A stretch of DNA of 64,000 bases from Dactylosporangium sucinum (GCF_014647515.1 NZ_BMPI01000022.1:94790-158789); one strand, 5' to 3'. Counted from the stretch's first letter, positions 37,884 to 48,087 are shown. The notes: generated by a model not told the origin, from the letters alone. A program made the numbers and translations.

Positions 37884-40618
37884 GCGATACATTAGCCCTG
37901 GCCAAACGCAAGCTCATCGAGGTGGCGCTGCCGCTGGAGGCAATTAACCGGGAGTCGGCACGGGAAAAATCGATCCGGCACGGACATCCATCGACGCTGC
38001 ATCTGTGGTGGGCGCGCCGACCGCTCGCCGCGTGTCGGGCGGTGCTCTTTGCCCAACTCGTTGACGATCCCTCATCGCATCCAGATCGGTTCCCGACCGA
38101 GGAGGCTCAGGCAAAGGAGCGCCGCCGACTGTTCGATCTGGTCGAAAAGCTCGTCGTGTGGGAGAACGCGAACGATGAGGCGCTGCTGCTGCAGGCGCAT
38201 AAGGAGATCGCGGCGTGCTTTGACGGCAAGCCACCCGCGATCCTTGACCCCTTTGCCGGCGGTGGATCGATTCCGTTGGAGGCCCAGCGTCTTGGGTTGG
38301 AGGCGCACGCAAGTGATCTCAACCCGGTTGCGGTGCTTATCAACAAGGCTCTCATCGAGATTCCGCCCAAGTGGGCGGGGCGTCCGCCGGTGTTTGCTGG
38401 CTCTGCCGAGTCGCGGCTGGGTGACTGGCCTCGAGCCACCGGCCTAGCCGAGGACGTGCGCCAGTATGGAAACTGGATGCGAGACGAGGCCGAGAAACGC
38501 ATCGGCCACCTCTATCCCAAGGCAAAACTTTCGGATGGCAGTAAGGCAAACGTGATTGCGTGGTTGTGGGCGCGTACCGTGACCTGCCCGAATCCCGCTT
38601 GTCGGATGACTGTACCACTGGTAAACAGCTTTACAGTGTCGAGCCGGAGCGCTAGAAAGGTCCATGTCCGACCTGTTGTAAGGAGCGACCGGATCGATTT
38701 CGAAGTGGAATACACCTCGCGTCCAAGCGTCGCTGGTACGGTTTCCCGATCGGGCGCATCGTGCTTGTCATGTGGGTCCACGATGCCGTTGTCTTTCGTT
38801 CGCGAAGAAGGACGTGCAGATCGGTTGGGGGCGACTCTCATGGCGATTGTCGCGGCGGGAAAGCGCGAGCGGATATACTTGCCACCGACGGTTGAGCATA
38901 TTGATGCAGCCTATGTGCCTAAACCGGACGGCATTGTCGATGTGGATCTCCCTGATATGGCGCTTGGTTTCAGGACCCAAGCTTACGGTCTCACCCGCCA
39001 GAGCGACTTCTATTCTCCTCGCCAGCTTACGGCCGTGGCATGCCTTAGTGATTTGGTCGCCTCCGCTCGGAGTCAGTGCCTCGCAGACGGCGCTGAGATC
39101 GAATATGCGGACGATCTTGCGGTTTATCTCACTCTTCTGATAGGCCGGGTCGCGAATCGCAGTTCGAGTCAGAGCTTTTGGCACCCGGGTCGAGAGACGG
39201 TCGAACAGGTATTCGCGCGCAATGCTATGCCTATGATCTGGGTCTATGCAGAGGCGAACTTGTTCTCAGATTCATCCGGGAACATTTTAGGCCAACTTGA
39301 TTACCTGGTATCGGCAATTGAAAGAGTCCCTGCTTCCGGGGTTGGCATAGCAAGGCAAGGGGATGCGACGTCCTTGAGTGCGGACGGGGTTGTATTCTCA
39401 ACCGATCCGCCCTATTACGACAATGTTCCCTATGCGGATCTTTCTGACTTCTTCTACGTATGGCATCGTCGATCGCTGGGTCGCGTCTTGCCGGAGCTCT
39501 ATGGGACTGTGGTAACGCCCAAGGCGCAGGAACTTATTGCGGAACCCGCGCGTACAGGCTCACGTATTGCGGCGGCGGAATTCTTTGAGTCCGGGCTTAG
39601 GGAGGTATTCGCCAATGTCGTACGTGGTCAAGACCGTCGCACACCATTTGCCGTATTTTATGCGTTCAAGCAATCTGAGACTGATGAGAGTGGAACGGCT
39701 TCGACCGGATGGGAGACAATGTTGCAGGCGTTGATTGACGTCGGCGCAACTATCACGGCGACGTGGCCTGTCCGCACAGAATTGTCCGGCGGCCTCCGCG
39801 AGCTCGGCCGCAACGCTCTTGCCTCGTCCGTCGTTCTTGCCTGCCGCAGTCGGGCCGATGCCGCTCAGCCGACCACGAGGAGGGGCCTAATTCAGGCCCT
39901 TCAGGCTGAGCTGCCAGGTGCTTTGCGCGCACTACAGCAAGGATCAGTAGCGCCTGTGGATCTCGCGCAGGCGGCGATCGGGCCGGGCATGGCCGTTTTT
40001 ACTCGGTATCGAATGGTTGTCGAGGCCGACGGATCATCGATGAGGGTTCGTACGGCGTTGGCATTGATCAATCAGGTTCTCGATGAGGTGCTGTCCGAGC
40101 AGGAAGGCGACTTCGACACCGACACCCGCTTTTGTGTGAAATGGTTTGACCAGTTCGGCTGGGATGAGCAGCCCTTTGGTCGCGCCGACGAGCTCTCGCG
40201 ATCCACGAACACCTCCGTAGACGGGTTGGTCCGTGGCGGCATCTTCTGGGCGCGCGCAGGAAAAGCGCGGCTGATCGAGCAAAACGAGTTTTCGGACGAC
40301 TGGGACCCCACCGCCGACGAGCGGATCAGCGTCTGGGAGGTCGTTCTTCGGCTCGCGAAGGCGCTCAAGGACAATGGCGCCGAAGAGGCAGCTCGTCTAA
40401 TGGCCCGGGCGGGCCAACGCGTTGACCTGGACGCCGCCAAGCAACTGGCCTATCTGCTCTTCTCTATCTGCGAGAAGCGCGGCTGGACACAAACCGCGCT
40501 GTTGTTCAACGGCCTCGGTACCTCATGGTCGGACCTCTCGGCCGCCGCCCGTACCGGTGGTTCGCTCACCCCACCGCCCGTCCAGGGGCAGCTCGACTTC
40601 ACCAGCGACGAGGAGTGA
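37880..40618 (+). CDS. DUF1156 adenine-specific DNA methylase (defence cluster gene 2)
   Basis: 912 aa from ATG 37880. N-terminal DUF1156 (RKLIEVALPLEAINRESAREK, HPSTLHLWWARRPLAA). SAM motif LDPFAGGGSIPLEAQRLG (~121), catalytic DPPYYDNVPYADL (~509), and a zinc ribbon with CPNPAC (~235) and CLSCG (~294). It modifies host DNA, presumably marking self. Base composition in the middle (38.6-39.7 kb) is visibly more AT-rich than the rest of the window, a sign of transfer. Followed 6 bp later by the DUF499 ATPase. Confidence 0.9.
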   Translation: MSDTLALAKRKLIEVALPLEAINRESAREKSIRHGHPSTLHLWWARRPLAACRAVLFAQLVDDPSSHPDRFPTEEAQAKERRRLFDLVEKLVVWENANDEALLLQAHKEIAACFDGKPPAILDPFAGGGSIPLEAQRLGLEAHASDLNPVAVLINKALIEIPPKWAGRPPVFAGSAESRLGDWPRATGLAEDVRQYGNWMRDEAEKRIGHLYPKAKLSDGSKANVIAWLWARTVTCPNPACRMTVPLVNSFTVSSRSARKVHVRPVVRSDRIDFEVEYTSRPSVAGTVSRSGASCLSCGSTMPLSFVREEGRADRLGATLMAIVAAGKRERIYLPPTVEHIDAAYVPKPDGIVDVDLPDMALGFRTQAYGLTRQSDFYSPRQLTAVACLSDLVASARSQCLADGAEIEYADDLAVYLTLLIGRVANRSSSQSFWHPGRETVEQVFARNAMPMIWVYAEANLFSDSSGNILGQLDYLVSAIERVPASGVGIARQGDATSLSADGVVFSTDPPYYDNVPYADLSDFFYVWHRRSLGRVLPELYGTVVTPKAQELIAEPARTGSRIAAAEFFESGLREVFANVVRGQDRRTPFAVFYAFKQSETDESGTASTGWETMLQALIDVGATITATWPVRTELSGGLRELGRNALASSVVLACRSRADAAQPTTRRGLIQALQAELPGALRALQQGSVAPVDLAQAAIGPGMAVFTRYRMVVEADGSSMRVRTALALINQVLDEVLSEQEGDFDTDTRFCVKWFDQFGWDEQPFGRADELSRSTNTSVDGLVRGGIFWARAGKARLIEQNEFSDDWDPTADERISVWEVVLRLAKALKDNGAEEAARLMARAGQRVDLDAAKQLAYLLFSICEKRGWTQTALLFNGLGTSWSDLSAAARTGGSLTPPPVQGQLDFTSDEE

Positions 40619-40624
40619 CGGCAC

Positions 40625-43600
40625 GTGGCGATCAGTAACCGTGACCGCGTTGGGCGCGGCTTTGAGCTGCTTGCTGCGGGCTTGGAGAAGTACGTCGACG
40701 ACGCGATGCGCGCCGCCACGCCCGGCGATCGCGACTGGGCAGAGGTGCTCGAAGCCCGCGATGCTGCTAAGCATGGATCGTCCAGGACCTACGACAAACA
40801 TGATCCGCAAGTGCAGCTCAGGGTCCTGACCGAAGAATGGCGAGTCTTCAAAGACAGGTTGTCACGCTCCGAGCAGTCCTTTGCTTCGGAATTGCGCGAC
40901 GTCCGGAACCGTTGGGCGCACAATGCATCGTTCAGCCCGGACGACACATATCGAGCACTCGATTCGATGGAGCGGCTGCTGACCGCAGCAGGTGCTGCCG
41001 AACAGGCAGACGAGGTGCGGAAACTACGGTTGGACCATCAGCGGGCGCAGTACGAAACCGAGACCCGCAAAGCCGTGAAGGCGGCTACGGTGCCGACGGT
41101 TCCCGGGACCGGCCTCAAGCCGTGGCGCGAAGTCATTGCGCCCCATCACGACGTCGCCACCGGTCAGTACAACGCCGCCGAATTCGCCGCCGACCTGCAC
41201 ATGGTGGCGACGCGCAACCCGGACGTCAGTCGCGAGTACAGCAATCCGGTGGCGTTCTTCCAGCGCACCTATCTGACCGAAGGTCTCCGCGATCTGCTGG
41301 GACGTGCGGCGCGGCGGATTACAGGTGACATGAACGCCAGCCCGATCGTCAACCTGCAGACCAACTTCGGTGGCGGCAAGACTCACTCGATGCTCGCGCT
41401 GTACCACCTGTGCTCGGGACTTCCGGTGACGGAGTATCCGCAGGAAGTGCAGGACATCATTGGTGACGCCAAGCTGCCGGATGCGGGCAAGGTCCAGCGA
41501 GTGGCTCTCGTCGGCACGCATCTCATGCCGGGGAAGTCCAGCGCAAAGGATGATGGCACCGAGGTTCGCACCTTGTGGGGTGAGCTGGCTTGGCAGCTTG
41601 GTGGCCGCGCGGGATTCGACCTGATTGCTGAGGCAGACCGTACTTCCACGAATCCCGGAGAAGCGCTGACGCAGCTCATCTCAACGTACGCGCCTTGTCT
41701 GATCCTCGTCGACGAGTGGGTCGCCTACGCTCGTCAGCTCTACGGGCGTGACGATCTGCCGGCTGGCACGTTCGACACCCAGTTTACGTTTGCCCAGACT
41801 TTGACCGAGGTTGTCAAGTCGATCCCAGGCGCGCTTCTCGTCATCTCGATCCCCGCCTCCGACACCGCCTCCGGGCAGGACACCGCCACCGGCGGTAGCG
41901 ATCTAGAGGTTGGCGGTGCGAACGGGCAGGAGGCATTGCGGCGGCTTCAGAACGTTGTTCGCCGGGTCGCTGACCAGTGGCGTCCGGCGTCGGCGTACGA
42001 GTCGTTCGAAATCGTGCGGCGACGGCTGTTCGCGGCACCTGACGCAGCGGCGAAGCGCGACATTTCCGCGGTAGCTAGGCAGTTCGTCCAGTTCTACGCC
42101 GAACATCGCGGGGAGTTTCCGCGCGAGTGCGGGGAGATTGCGTACGAGGAGCGCATCAAGCGCGCCTATCCGATCCACCCTGAGCTGTTCGATCGGCTCT
42201 ACGAGGACTGGTCGACGCTGGAACGGTTCCAGCGCACCCGCGGCGTACTGCGTCTGATGAGCGCCGTCGTGCACACGCTCTGGGCGCGGGGCGACGCCGG
42301 TCCCCTCATCATGGCCGCATCAGTGCCGCTGGACGTTCCGACGGTCGCCAGTGAGCTGACGCAGTACCTGCCGGACGCGTGGAAGCCTATTATCGATGCA
42401 GATATCGACGGCGAGGGTTCCACGCCCGCCCGCGTCGACGGTGAACGGCCAACGTTCGGCTCCCGCGCACTGACCCGGCGCATCGCCCGTACGATCTTCG
42501 TAGGCGCGGCGCCCACCCTCCACACGGCGCATAAGGGCATCGAGCGGCAGCACGTCTGGCTCGGCGTGGCGGTCCCCGGGGATACCGTCGGCAACTTCGG
42601 GTCCGCACTTGAGGTTCTCGGACAGCGTGCTACGTACTTGTACGTAGACGGGGCACGCTACTGGTACGACACCCAAGCGTCGGTAACCCGCACCGCGCAG
42701 GACTTCGCCGACCGGTTGCGCGAACACCCGGAGGAAGTGTGGGCAGAGCTCGTGCGCCGGCTCGGCAAGGAACGTTCGTCCCGTGGTGACTTCGCGGCTG
42801 TGCACCCGTGCCCTGAAGACAGCGGAGCGGTCCCTGACACCGAGGAAGCGAAGCTGGTTGTGCTGCACCCGCAGTACAGCCATGCGCGAAGTAACACAGA
42901 CTCGCCAGCGCTGCGCTTTGCCCAAACCTGCCTCGACACCCGGGGCTCGGCTCAACGCATCAACCGTAACGCCGTGGTCTTCCTTGCGCCAGACAACCGG
43001 CGGATGGAGGAGTTGGCTGATGCCACCCGGGACTTCCTTGCCTGGCAGTACATCTGCCAGCGGGTAAACGAGCTCAACCTCACTGCACAGCAGAAGGCCA
43101 TGGCCGAGCGTCGCCTCAGGGCCGCCGACGAGACCGTCGACCTGCGCATCCCGGCGGCGTATATCTGGGCCCTAGTACCTGAGCAGCCCGATCCCGGACG
43201 CCCTTCTGATTGGCAGATCGCCAAGGCGGAGGGCGCGCAGCCGCGTCTCGCAGATCGGGTAACCACGAAGCTGCGTCAAGGTGGGTTGCTCGCCACCACC
43301 TACGGTGCCCGGAACATTCGCATGGACCTCGACGGGCCGCTGAAGTCAGCCTGGAACCGAGGGCACGTCTCGGTAGGCGACCTATGGTCCTTCTACCGCA
43401 AATACCCCTACCTCACCAGGCTGCGCGACCGGTTGGTGCTCGACACCGCGGTCCGGTCAGTACTTGATGATCTGACGTGGGACGCCGAAGGGTTTGCGCT
43501 AGCAGAAGGGTTCGACGAGACGGCGGCGCGATATCAGGGGCTGACCATCCCGCATACGGGCAGCTTCGGGCTCATCTCGGATTCGACATTGCTGGTGTCG

Positions 43601-43993
43601 CCGTTATTGGCGCGGCAGCAGCAGGACGCCGAGCGGCCGGAGCCTCGACCGAATCCCGATTATCGTAACCAGCACGAGAACAAGCGCAAGGACCCGCATA
43701 CGTCCCAGAAGGACGACGAGAAGGTTCTTGTTCCCCCTCTTCCGGCGCCGGCCCTGGAGAATGTCCGTTTCTTCGGCGTCATGCAGTTGAATCCCGAACG
43801 CTACAGCCGTGACCTCACCCGTATCACACAGGAGGTCTTGCAGCACCTGGCCGCGGTCGACGGGGCGCAACTTCACGTCAGGGTAGAGATCAGCGCTGTC
43901 AAGCCCGAGGGTTTCCCGGACGACAAGGTGCGCATCGTGACGGAGAATGCCAAGTCCCTTAAATTCGAGCAGTTCGGCTTCGAGAAGGACTGA
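40625..43993 (+). CDS. DUF499 AAA+ ATPase with N-terminal Swt1-like HEPN domain (defence cluster gene 3)
   Basis: 1122 aa from GTG 40625. Residues ~1-125 are a HEPN-like helical domain (VQLRVLTEEWRVFKDRLS, then LRDVRNRWAHNASFS, with the Rx4-6H of HEPN). Then DUF499: Walker A LQTNFGGGKTHSMLAL (~243), Walker B CLILVDEWVAYARQ (~358), and a helical region with ERFQRTRGVLRLMSAVVHTLW. C-terminal part includes a charged linker and KPEGFPDDKVRIVTENA. This ATPase is the constant third partner of the DUF1156/helicase defence set. The HEPN may be an RNase effector (inference). Confidence 0.9.
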   Translation: MAISNRDRVGRGFELLAAGLEKYVDDAMRAATPGDRDWAEVLEARDAAKHGSSRTYDKHDPQVQLRVLTEEWRVFKDRLSRSEQSFASELRDVRNRWAHNASFSPDDTYRALDSMERLLTAAGAAEQADEVRKLRLDHQRAQYETETRKAVKAATVPTVPGTGLKPWREVIAPHHDVATGQYNAAEFAADLHMVATRNPDVSREYSNPVAFFQRTYLTEGLRDLLGRAARRITGDMNASPIVNLQTNFGGGKTHSMLALYHLCSGLPVTEYPQEVQDIIGDAKLPDAGKVQRVALVGTHLMPGKSSAKDDGTEVRTLWGELAWQLGGRAGFDLIAEADRTSTNPGEALTQLISTYAPCLILVDEWVAYARQLYGRDDLPAGTFDTQFTFAQTLTEVVKSIPGALLVISIPASDTASGQDTATGGSDLEVGGANGQEALRRLQNVVRRVADQWRPASAYESFEIVRRRLFAAPDAAAKRDISAVARQFVQFYAEHRGEFPRECGEIAYEERIKRAYPIHPELFDRLYEDWSTLERFQRTRGVLRLMSAVVHTLWARGDAGPLIMAASVPLDVPTVASELTQYLPDAWKPIIDADIDGEGSTPARVDGERPTFGSRALTRRIARTIFVGAAPTLHTAHKGIERQHVWLGVAVPGDTVGNFGSALEVLGQRATYLYVDGARYWYDTQASVTRTAQDFADRLREHPEEVWAELVRRLGKERSSRGDFAAVHPCPEDSGAVPDTEEAKLVVLHPQYSHARSNTDSPALRFAQTCLDTRGSAQRINRNAVVFLAPDNRRMEELADATRDFLAWQYICQRVNELNLTAQQKAMAERRLRAADETVDLRIPAAYIWALVPEQPDPGRPSDWQIAKAEGAQPRLADRVTTKLRQGGLLATTYGARNIRMDLDGPLKSAWNRGHVSVGDLWSFYRKYPYLTRLRDRLVLDTAVRSVLDDLTWDAEGFALAEGFDETAARYQGLTIPHTGSFGLISDSTLLVSPLLARQQQDAERPEPRPNPDYRNQHENKRKDPHTSQKDDEKVLVPPLPAPALENVRFFGVMQLNPERYSRDLTRITQEVLQHLAAVDGAQLHVRVEISAVKPEGFPDDKVRIVTENAKSLKFEQFGFEKD

Positions 43994-43997
43994 TCGC

Positions 43998-45980
43998 ATG
44001 CCTGTGGAGAAGACCGAGCGTGATATCGCGACGCTCGTCACCCAGGTGTCGAGCGGCGAGATCAGGCTGCCCGAAATCCAGCGGGCGTACGTCTGGAAGC
44101 CCACGCAGGTCGCGAAGCTGATCGAGTCGTTGTACCGCGGCTACCCGTCGGGCTCGCTGCTGTTTTGGCGGACGATGGAAACGCCTGAGACTCGCGCTGT
44201 CGCTGCGAATGCACCGACGGAGAAGCCTGCAGTGCTTCCGCTGTTCCTGCTTGACGGGCAGCAGCGCCTCACATCGCTGCATCGGGTGCTAAATGATCAT
44301 CTAGAGGCGCAGATCGTGTTCAATGTGGAGACTGAGGCGTTCCAGAACCAGAGTGCCGCGACCCGGCAGGATGTCAGATGGGTCAAGGTCCACGATCTGG
44401 TCCGCAAGGACTGCGATCTGTTCGAGGTCTCGGAGCGGTTCAACTACGACGACATGAAGATCCCGCGCAGGGTGGTTGGCCAGCGGCTCCAACGCCTTGC
44501 GGCGGTGCCGAAATACGGCTACCACATGGAGATCATCACCGACCTACCGTATGAAGAGGTGGCGCAGATCTTCGTGCGGGTCAACAGCGGTGGCCGCTCC
44601 CTGAAGACCACTGATCTCGCGTTGGCCACTCTCTCCGCGCGGTGGCCGGGCGTGTTGGCAAAGCTCGAAGGCGAGGCGGCGTACTGGCGCGAGCGTGGGT
44701 ACGGAGAACTAGATGCGACCTTCCAAACCCGGGCGCTGACCGGCGCCGTGCTCGGCCGAGGGCTGTCCGCATGGTCGCATAGCCGGCTCGTTGCCGCGAC
44801 CGATGAGGAACTGGAGAAGGGCTGGGCCACCGTCCAGCGCGGGCTGCGCGATCTGGTGCCGCTGCTAAAGAGCAACCTCGGCATCAGCCATGGCAGCCTG
44901 CTGCCGTCAATCAACGTCCTGCTGCCACTGGTGGTGCTTCTCGGCGAACGCCCGAAGATGCCGCTCGATACCGAGACTGCCAACGGCATTCTCTACTGGT
45001 TTCTGGTGGCGACGATTCGCAACCGGTACAGCAGCAGCGCTGACACCCTGCTGGGTCAGGACATCCCCGCGACCCGCGAGCCAGAACCCGTCAAGCGGCT
45101 CCTAGCGAACCTCGGACTCGTCGGTACGAGTGCTGATGTGCCGGCGCAGGCGCTGGTCAGCCGTTCCGTTGCCAGCCCGTACTTCTTCCTGAGCTTCCTT
45201 GTGGCCAGGAACAATGGAGCCAAGGACTGGTTCCACGGCGTCGGGATCGATCTCGGCGCTGAGGACGGGCATAAGCTGGAATATCACCACATCCATCCTC
45301 GGGCCACGCTCAAGGATCTGTACTCCAAGGCGGAGATCAACGATCTCGCCAATTTGGCCTTCATCTCCGCGACTGCGAACAAGAAGATCAGCGACCGATC
45401 GCCGGCGAAGTACTTCCCGTCGCTCGGCGACGCCGAGCTGACCGCACACCTCGTTCCCCTCGACGAGAACCTACGGACCGCAGACGCGTACCCCCAATTT
45501 CTGGCGGCTCGTAGGGCGTTGCTAGCGACAGCCATGACCGATCTGCTCAACAAGTTCCGTCCTGCATGGCTCGATCAAGTTGCAACTCAGAGCGACGACC
45601 TCGAAGGTTGCAGCCTGGAACTCACACGGTTCGAGAGCAGTTGGGACGAGCCGAAAATGCTCGTCCACGCGCATGACCATGACCAGGTCTGGCGAGCGAC
45701 GCTCTCCGCTACCGCACTCGATGACGCCATCACCCAAGCCGAGGACGGTATTTCAGCCGACCTGGAGGTGGATGGACAGCAGGTCGCAGTGCGTAGCGAC
45801 AACGAAACCATCGAGGTTGAGCTTGGGCCCTTCGTCGTGACGGGAACAGCCCAGGATTGGAAGGCGGCATTGCAGCGGGAGCGGGACGAGGCCCAGCCGT
45901 TGTCGAAGCTGCCGGTTTTGACGCCGCCGCAGCCATGGAGTGGCCTACGTCGACGCTTCCCTGTGACGTCAAGTGAGTAG
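43998..45980 (+). CDS. DUF262 (GmrSD-like) protein with HNH/DUF1524-like domain (defence cluster gene 4)
   Basis: 660 aa from ATG 43998. N-terminal DUF262: RLPEIQRAYVWKPTQVAKLI, YRGYPSGSLLFW and LLDGQQRLTSLHR (~85), the ParB-like nucleotide-binding core of GmrS. Middle helices follow. C-terminal HNH-type motif EYHHIHPRATL (~428) with NLANLAFISATANKKISDR, as in GmrD. A further ~130 residues follow. So a single-chain GmrSD-like nuclease, a family that cuts modified phage DNA. It overlaps gene 5 by 8 bp. Confidence 0.88.
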   Translation: MPVEKTERDIATLVTQVSSGEIRLPEIQRAYVWKPTQVAKLIESLYRGYPSGSLLFWRTMETPETRAVAANAPTEKPAVLPLFLLDGQQRLTSLHRVLNDHLEAQIVFNVETEAFQNQSAATRQDVRWVKVHDLVRKDCDLFEVSERFNYDDMKIPRRVVGQRLQRLAAVPKYGYHMEIITDLPYEEVAQIFVRVNSGGRSLKTTDLALATLSARWPGVLAKLEGEAAYWRERGYGELDATFQTRALTGAVLGRGLSAWSHSRLVAATDEELEKGWATVQRGLRDLVPLLKSNLGISHGSLLPSINVLLPLVVLLGERPKMPLDTETANGILYWFLVATIRNRYSSSADTLLGQDIPATREPEPVKRLLANLGLVGTSADVPAQALVSRSVASPYFFLSFLVARNNGAKDWFHGVGIDLGAEDGHKLEYHHIHPRATLKDLYSKAEINDLANLAFISATANKKISDRSPAKYFPSLGDAELTAHLVPLDENLRTADAYPQFLAARRALLATAMTDLLNKFRPAWLDQVATQSDDLEGCSLELTRFESSWDEPKMLVHAHDHDQVWRATLSATALDDAITQAEDGISADLEVDGQQVAVRSDNETIEVELGPFVVTGTAQDWKAALQRERDEAQPLSKLPVLTPPQPWSGLRRRFPVTSSE

Positions 45981-48087
45981 CCCGTGGCAACCGAAGCAGC
46001 AGCCTGGCAGTGCGCTCGTCTACCGCACCCATTTTTCGACGCACGCGCCTGATCTGCGGCGGCAGGCAGCCGAACAGTTCAGCGCCTGGCTAGGCAGCAA
46101 GGGGCTGCCGGTCACTGCCGAGTCTCTGCTCCACGGGGCGAGCGCGGAGACCGTCGCCGCGGACGGCACCCAACGCGCGGCGCAGGGCAGTGTCGCCACG
46201 TTCGTCGATCGCGGCCGGCAACGCGAACTGCGCGCCGTGGCGCTCCGGCTAACCGAATGCCTCCGTGACGGCAGCACGTGGACCACGTCAGTGACCGTCG
46301 CGACGCCGATCGTCACCGAGCAGGGCAGCCTCTTCGCGGATCCGCCGCGCGAGCCGCAGCAGCTCTTCGAGCTCACACCGGACACGACAATGTGGCCGGA
46401 ACAGCCATGGGCCTGGCTCGATCTAGAGCACGTCCCGGCAGACGGCTCGCCGATCCGGCCCGGAAGCCCACGTCTCGTCCGTGATCTTCTGGCGGCGGTC
46501 GAAGGTACCGATGGAACGCTGCCGCTTACCTCGGACGTCCTGGACATCACTGAGAACCACGTCAACGAACTGTGCGGCTGGCTGTTCGACACCACCCGGC
46601 GGGTGCCGGTCATCGTATTCACCCCGGACCCGGTACATCCCGATGCGCAGGAACGCTTCGGGAACCGGCTCGCCCGCGATGTCGCCGGAGTCGCTGTCGT
46701 CGTCCGGCTCGTGGACGCGGTCGCGGCCTCGGCATTCTCGCGCAGCGTTGGCCCGCATCTGCAGGTCTACGGCGGTGCGATGCGGACATACCTGCCGGGC
46801 CTGCGTCCCAACGAACCGTTCCCAAAACGCCACCGGGTGCTCTCCGCGGCAACGATGCGGGCAATGGGGCCGCGAGCCGCCAACGCCGTCCGCGACCAGG
46901 TGCTGTCGTTGTCCACGCGCCGCACGCCGCCGCCCTCGTACCCGCTGGTCCAATTGCTGCTGGCGCAGGCGTCTGCGCATCGACGTCGCATCGAACGCCC
47001 ACAGCCTGCTCGACCGTCGACGTCGCACCAGCCCACGCTGATCGATATCCAGCCGAAACAGGCAACATTGCCAGGCCTGGACGAGCGGCTTCCCGTAGCT
47101 CGTGACACCACCCTCACCCCGTCGGTCGCCACGCACGAGGCGAACGTCGTGCTGCGGACCGTGCTGGGTGGGGCTGGCGTCGATCTCTCCGCCGTACTGC
47201 CGACCACGCCGCACAGCAACGCCCGATCTGTCGAAGCGGAGCACCGAGCCCTCCAACAGGTCGTGCTCGGCCTCGCCCGCAGCGCGCGATCAGTCGCCGC
47301 AGACTTCGTCCAGGACAGCGGGCTCACCGGCAAGCTGGCAGAGTCCGAAGAACTCAACACACTGCTCTACGCCGACATCGAGGTCCTCAGCGATCAGCTC
47401 CGGGAACAGCAGAAGTCGGTCGACGAGGTGGAAGGCCTCCGCTTCGAACGCGAGTTCGCCGAACTTGAGCTGACCGAAGCTGAACGCGAAGCCGACAGGT
47501 TACGGGCCAGGATTCGTTGGCTCGAGACCGAGCTCGCTAAGTCGGGTCAGCACAAGTTCGGCATCGAATCCCCCCAGACCTCTTTGCCGGACCCGCCGGC
47601 CAGCGTCGCGGACGCGATCGAGCTCGCGCCGATCTACCTGCCGTACCTGGAGCTCGGTGACACCGCGCAGACGGGCGCGGATCTGGACGTACATCCGCAA
47701 GGGGAGCGCTGGGGGATCAAGATCTGGCAGGCGCTCGTCGCGCTCAATGACTACGCGTGTGCACGTTCTACCGGGGCGTGGTCGAACTCGTTCCATGCCT
47801 GGTGCCAGGCACCACCACCCGGTGGTGCGGCCATTCCGGCCACCTGGGTGGCGCTGAAGGAGTCCGAGACGACGGACACGATGCCGAAGTTGCGCGCAGC
47901 CCGGACATTCCAGGTTCCAGTCAAAGTGGACTCGTCAGGAAAGGTCTACATGGCGCCGCACGTGAAGATCCAGCAAGGCGGCTCCCCATGTCCCCGAATT
48001 CACTTCCACGATGACGCGGGCGGCCAGACTGGCAAGGTATACGTCGGGTACATCGGTGACCATCTGCCGACTGCCAACTTCGCCTGA
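45973..48087 (+). CDS. unrecognised coiled-coil protein (defence cluster gene 5)
   Basis: 704 aa from GTG 45973. Residues ~1-330 contain no motif I know (WPEQPWAWLDLEHVPADGSP; FDTTRRVPVIVFTPDPVHP). Residues ~390-520 form a long heptad-like coil (LNTLLYADIEVLSDQL, EFAELELTEAEREADRL). The last ~190 residues look like a compact alpha/beta domain with KLRAARTFQVPVKVDSSG and a glycine-rich end (GGQTGKVYVGYIGDHLP). Overlap with the DUF262 gene shows coupling, so it belongs to the defence cluster, perhaps as sensor or effector. The C-terminal domain type occurs in other unrelated coiled-coil proteins (from memory). Confidence 0.7.
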   Translation: MSSPWQPKQQPGSALVYRTHFSTHAPDLRRQAAEQFSAWLGSKGLPVTAESLLHGASAETVAADGTQRAAQGSVATFVDRGRQRELRAVALRLTECLRDGSTWTTSVTVATPIVTEQGSLFADPPREPQQLFELTPDTTMWPEQPWAWLDLEHVPADGSPIRPGSPRLVRDLLAAVEGTDGTLPLTSDVLDITENHVNELCGWLFDTTRRVPVIVFTPDPVHPDAQERFGNRLARDVAGVAVVVRLVDAVAASAFSRSVGPHLQVYGGAMRTYLPGLRPNEPFPKRHRVLSAATMRAMGPRAANAVRDQVLSLSTRRTPPPSYPLVQLLLAQASAHRRRIERPQPARPSTSHQPTLIDIQPKQATLPGLDERLPVARDTTLTPSVATHEANVVLRTVLGGAGVDLSAVLPTTPHSNARSVEAEHRALQQVVLGLARSARSVAADFVQDSGLTGKLAESEELNTLLYADIEVLSDQLREQQKSVDEVEGLRFEREFAELELTEAEREADRLRARIRWLETELAKSGQHKFGIESPQTSLPDPPASVADAIELAPIYLPYLELGDTAQTGADLDVHPQGERWGIKIWQALVALNDYACARSTGAWSNSFHAWCQAPPPGGAAIPATWVALKESETTDTMPKLRAARTFQVPVKVDSSGKVYMAPHVKIQQGGSPCPRIHFHDDAGGQTGKVYVGYIGDHLPTANFA

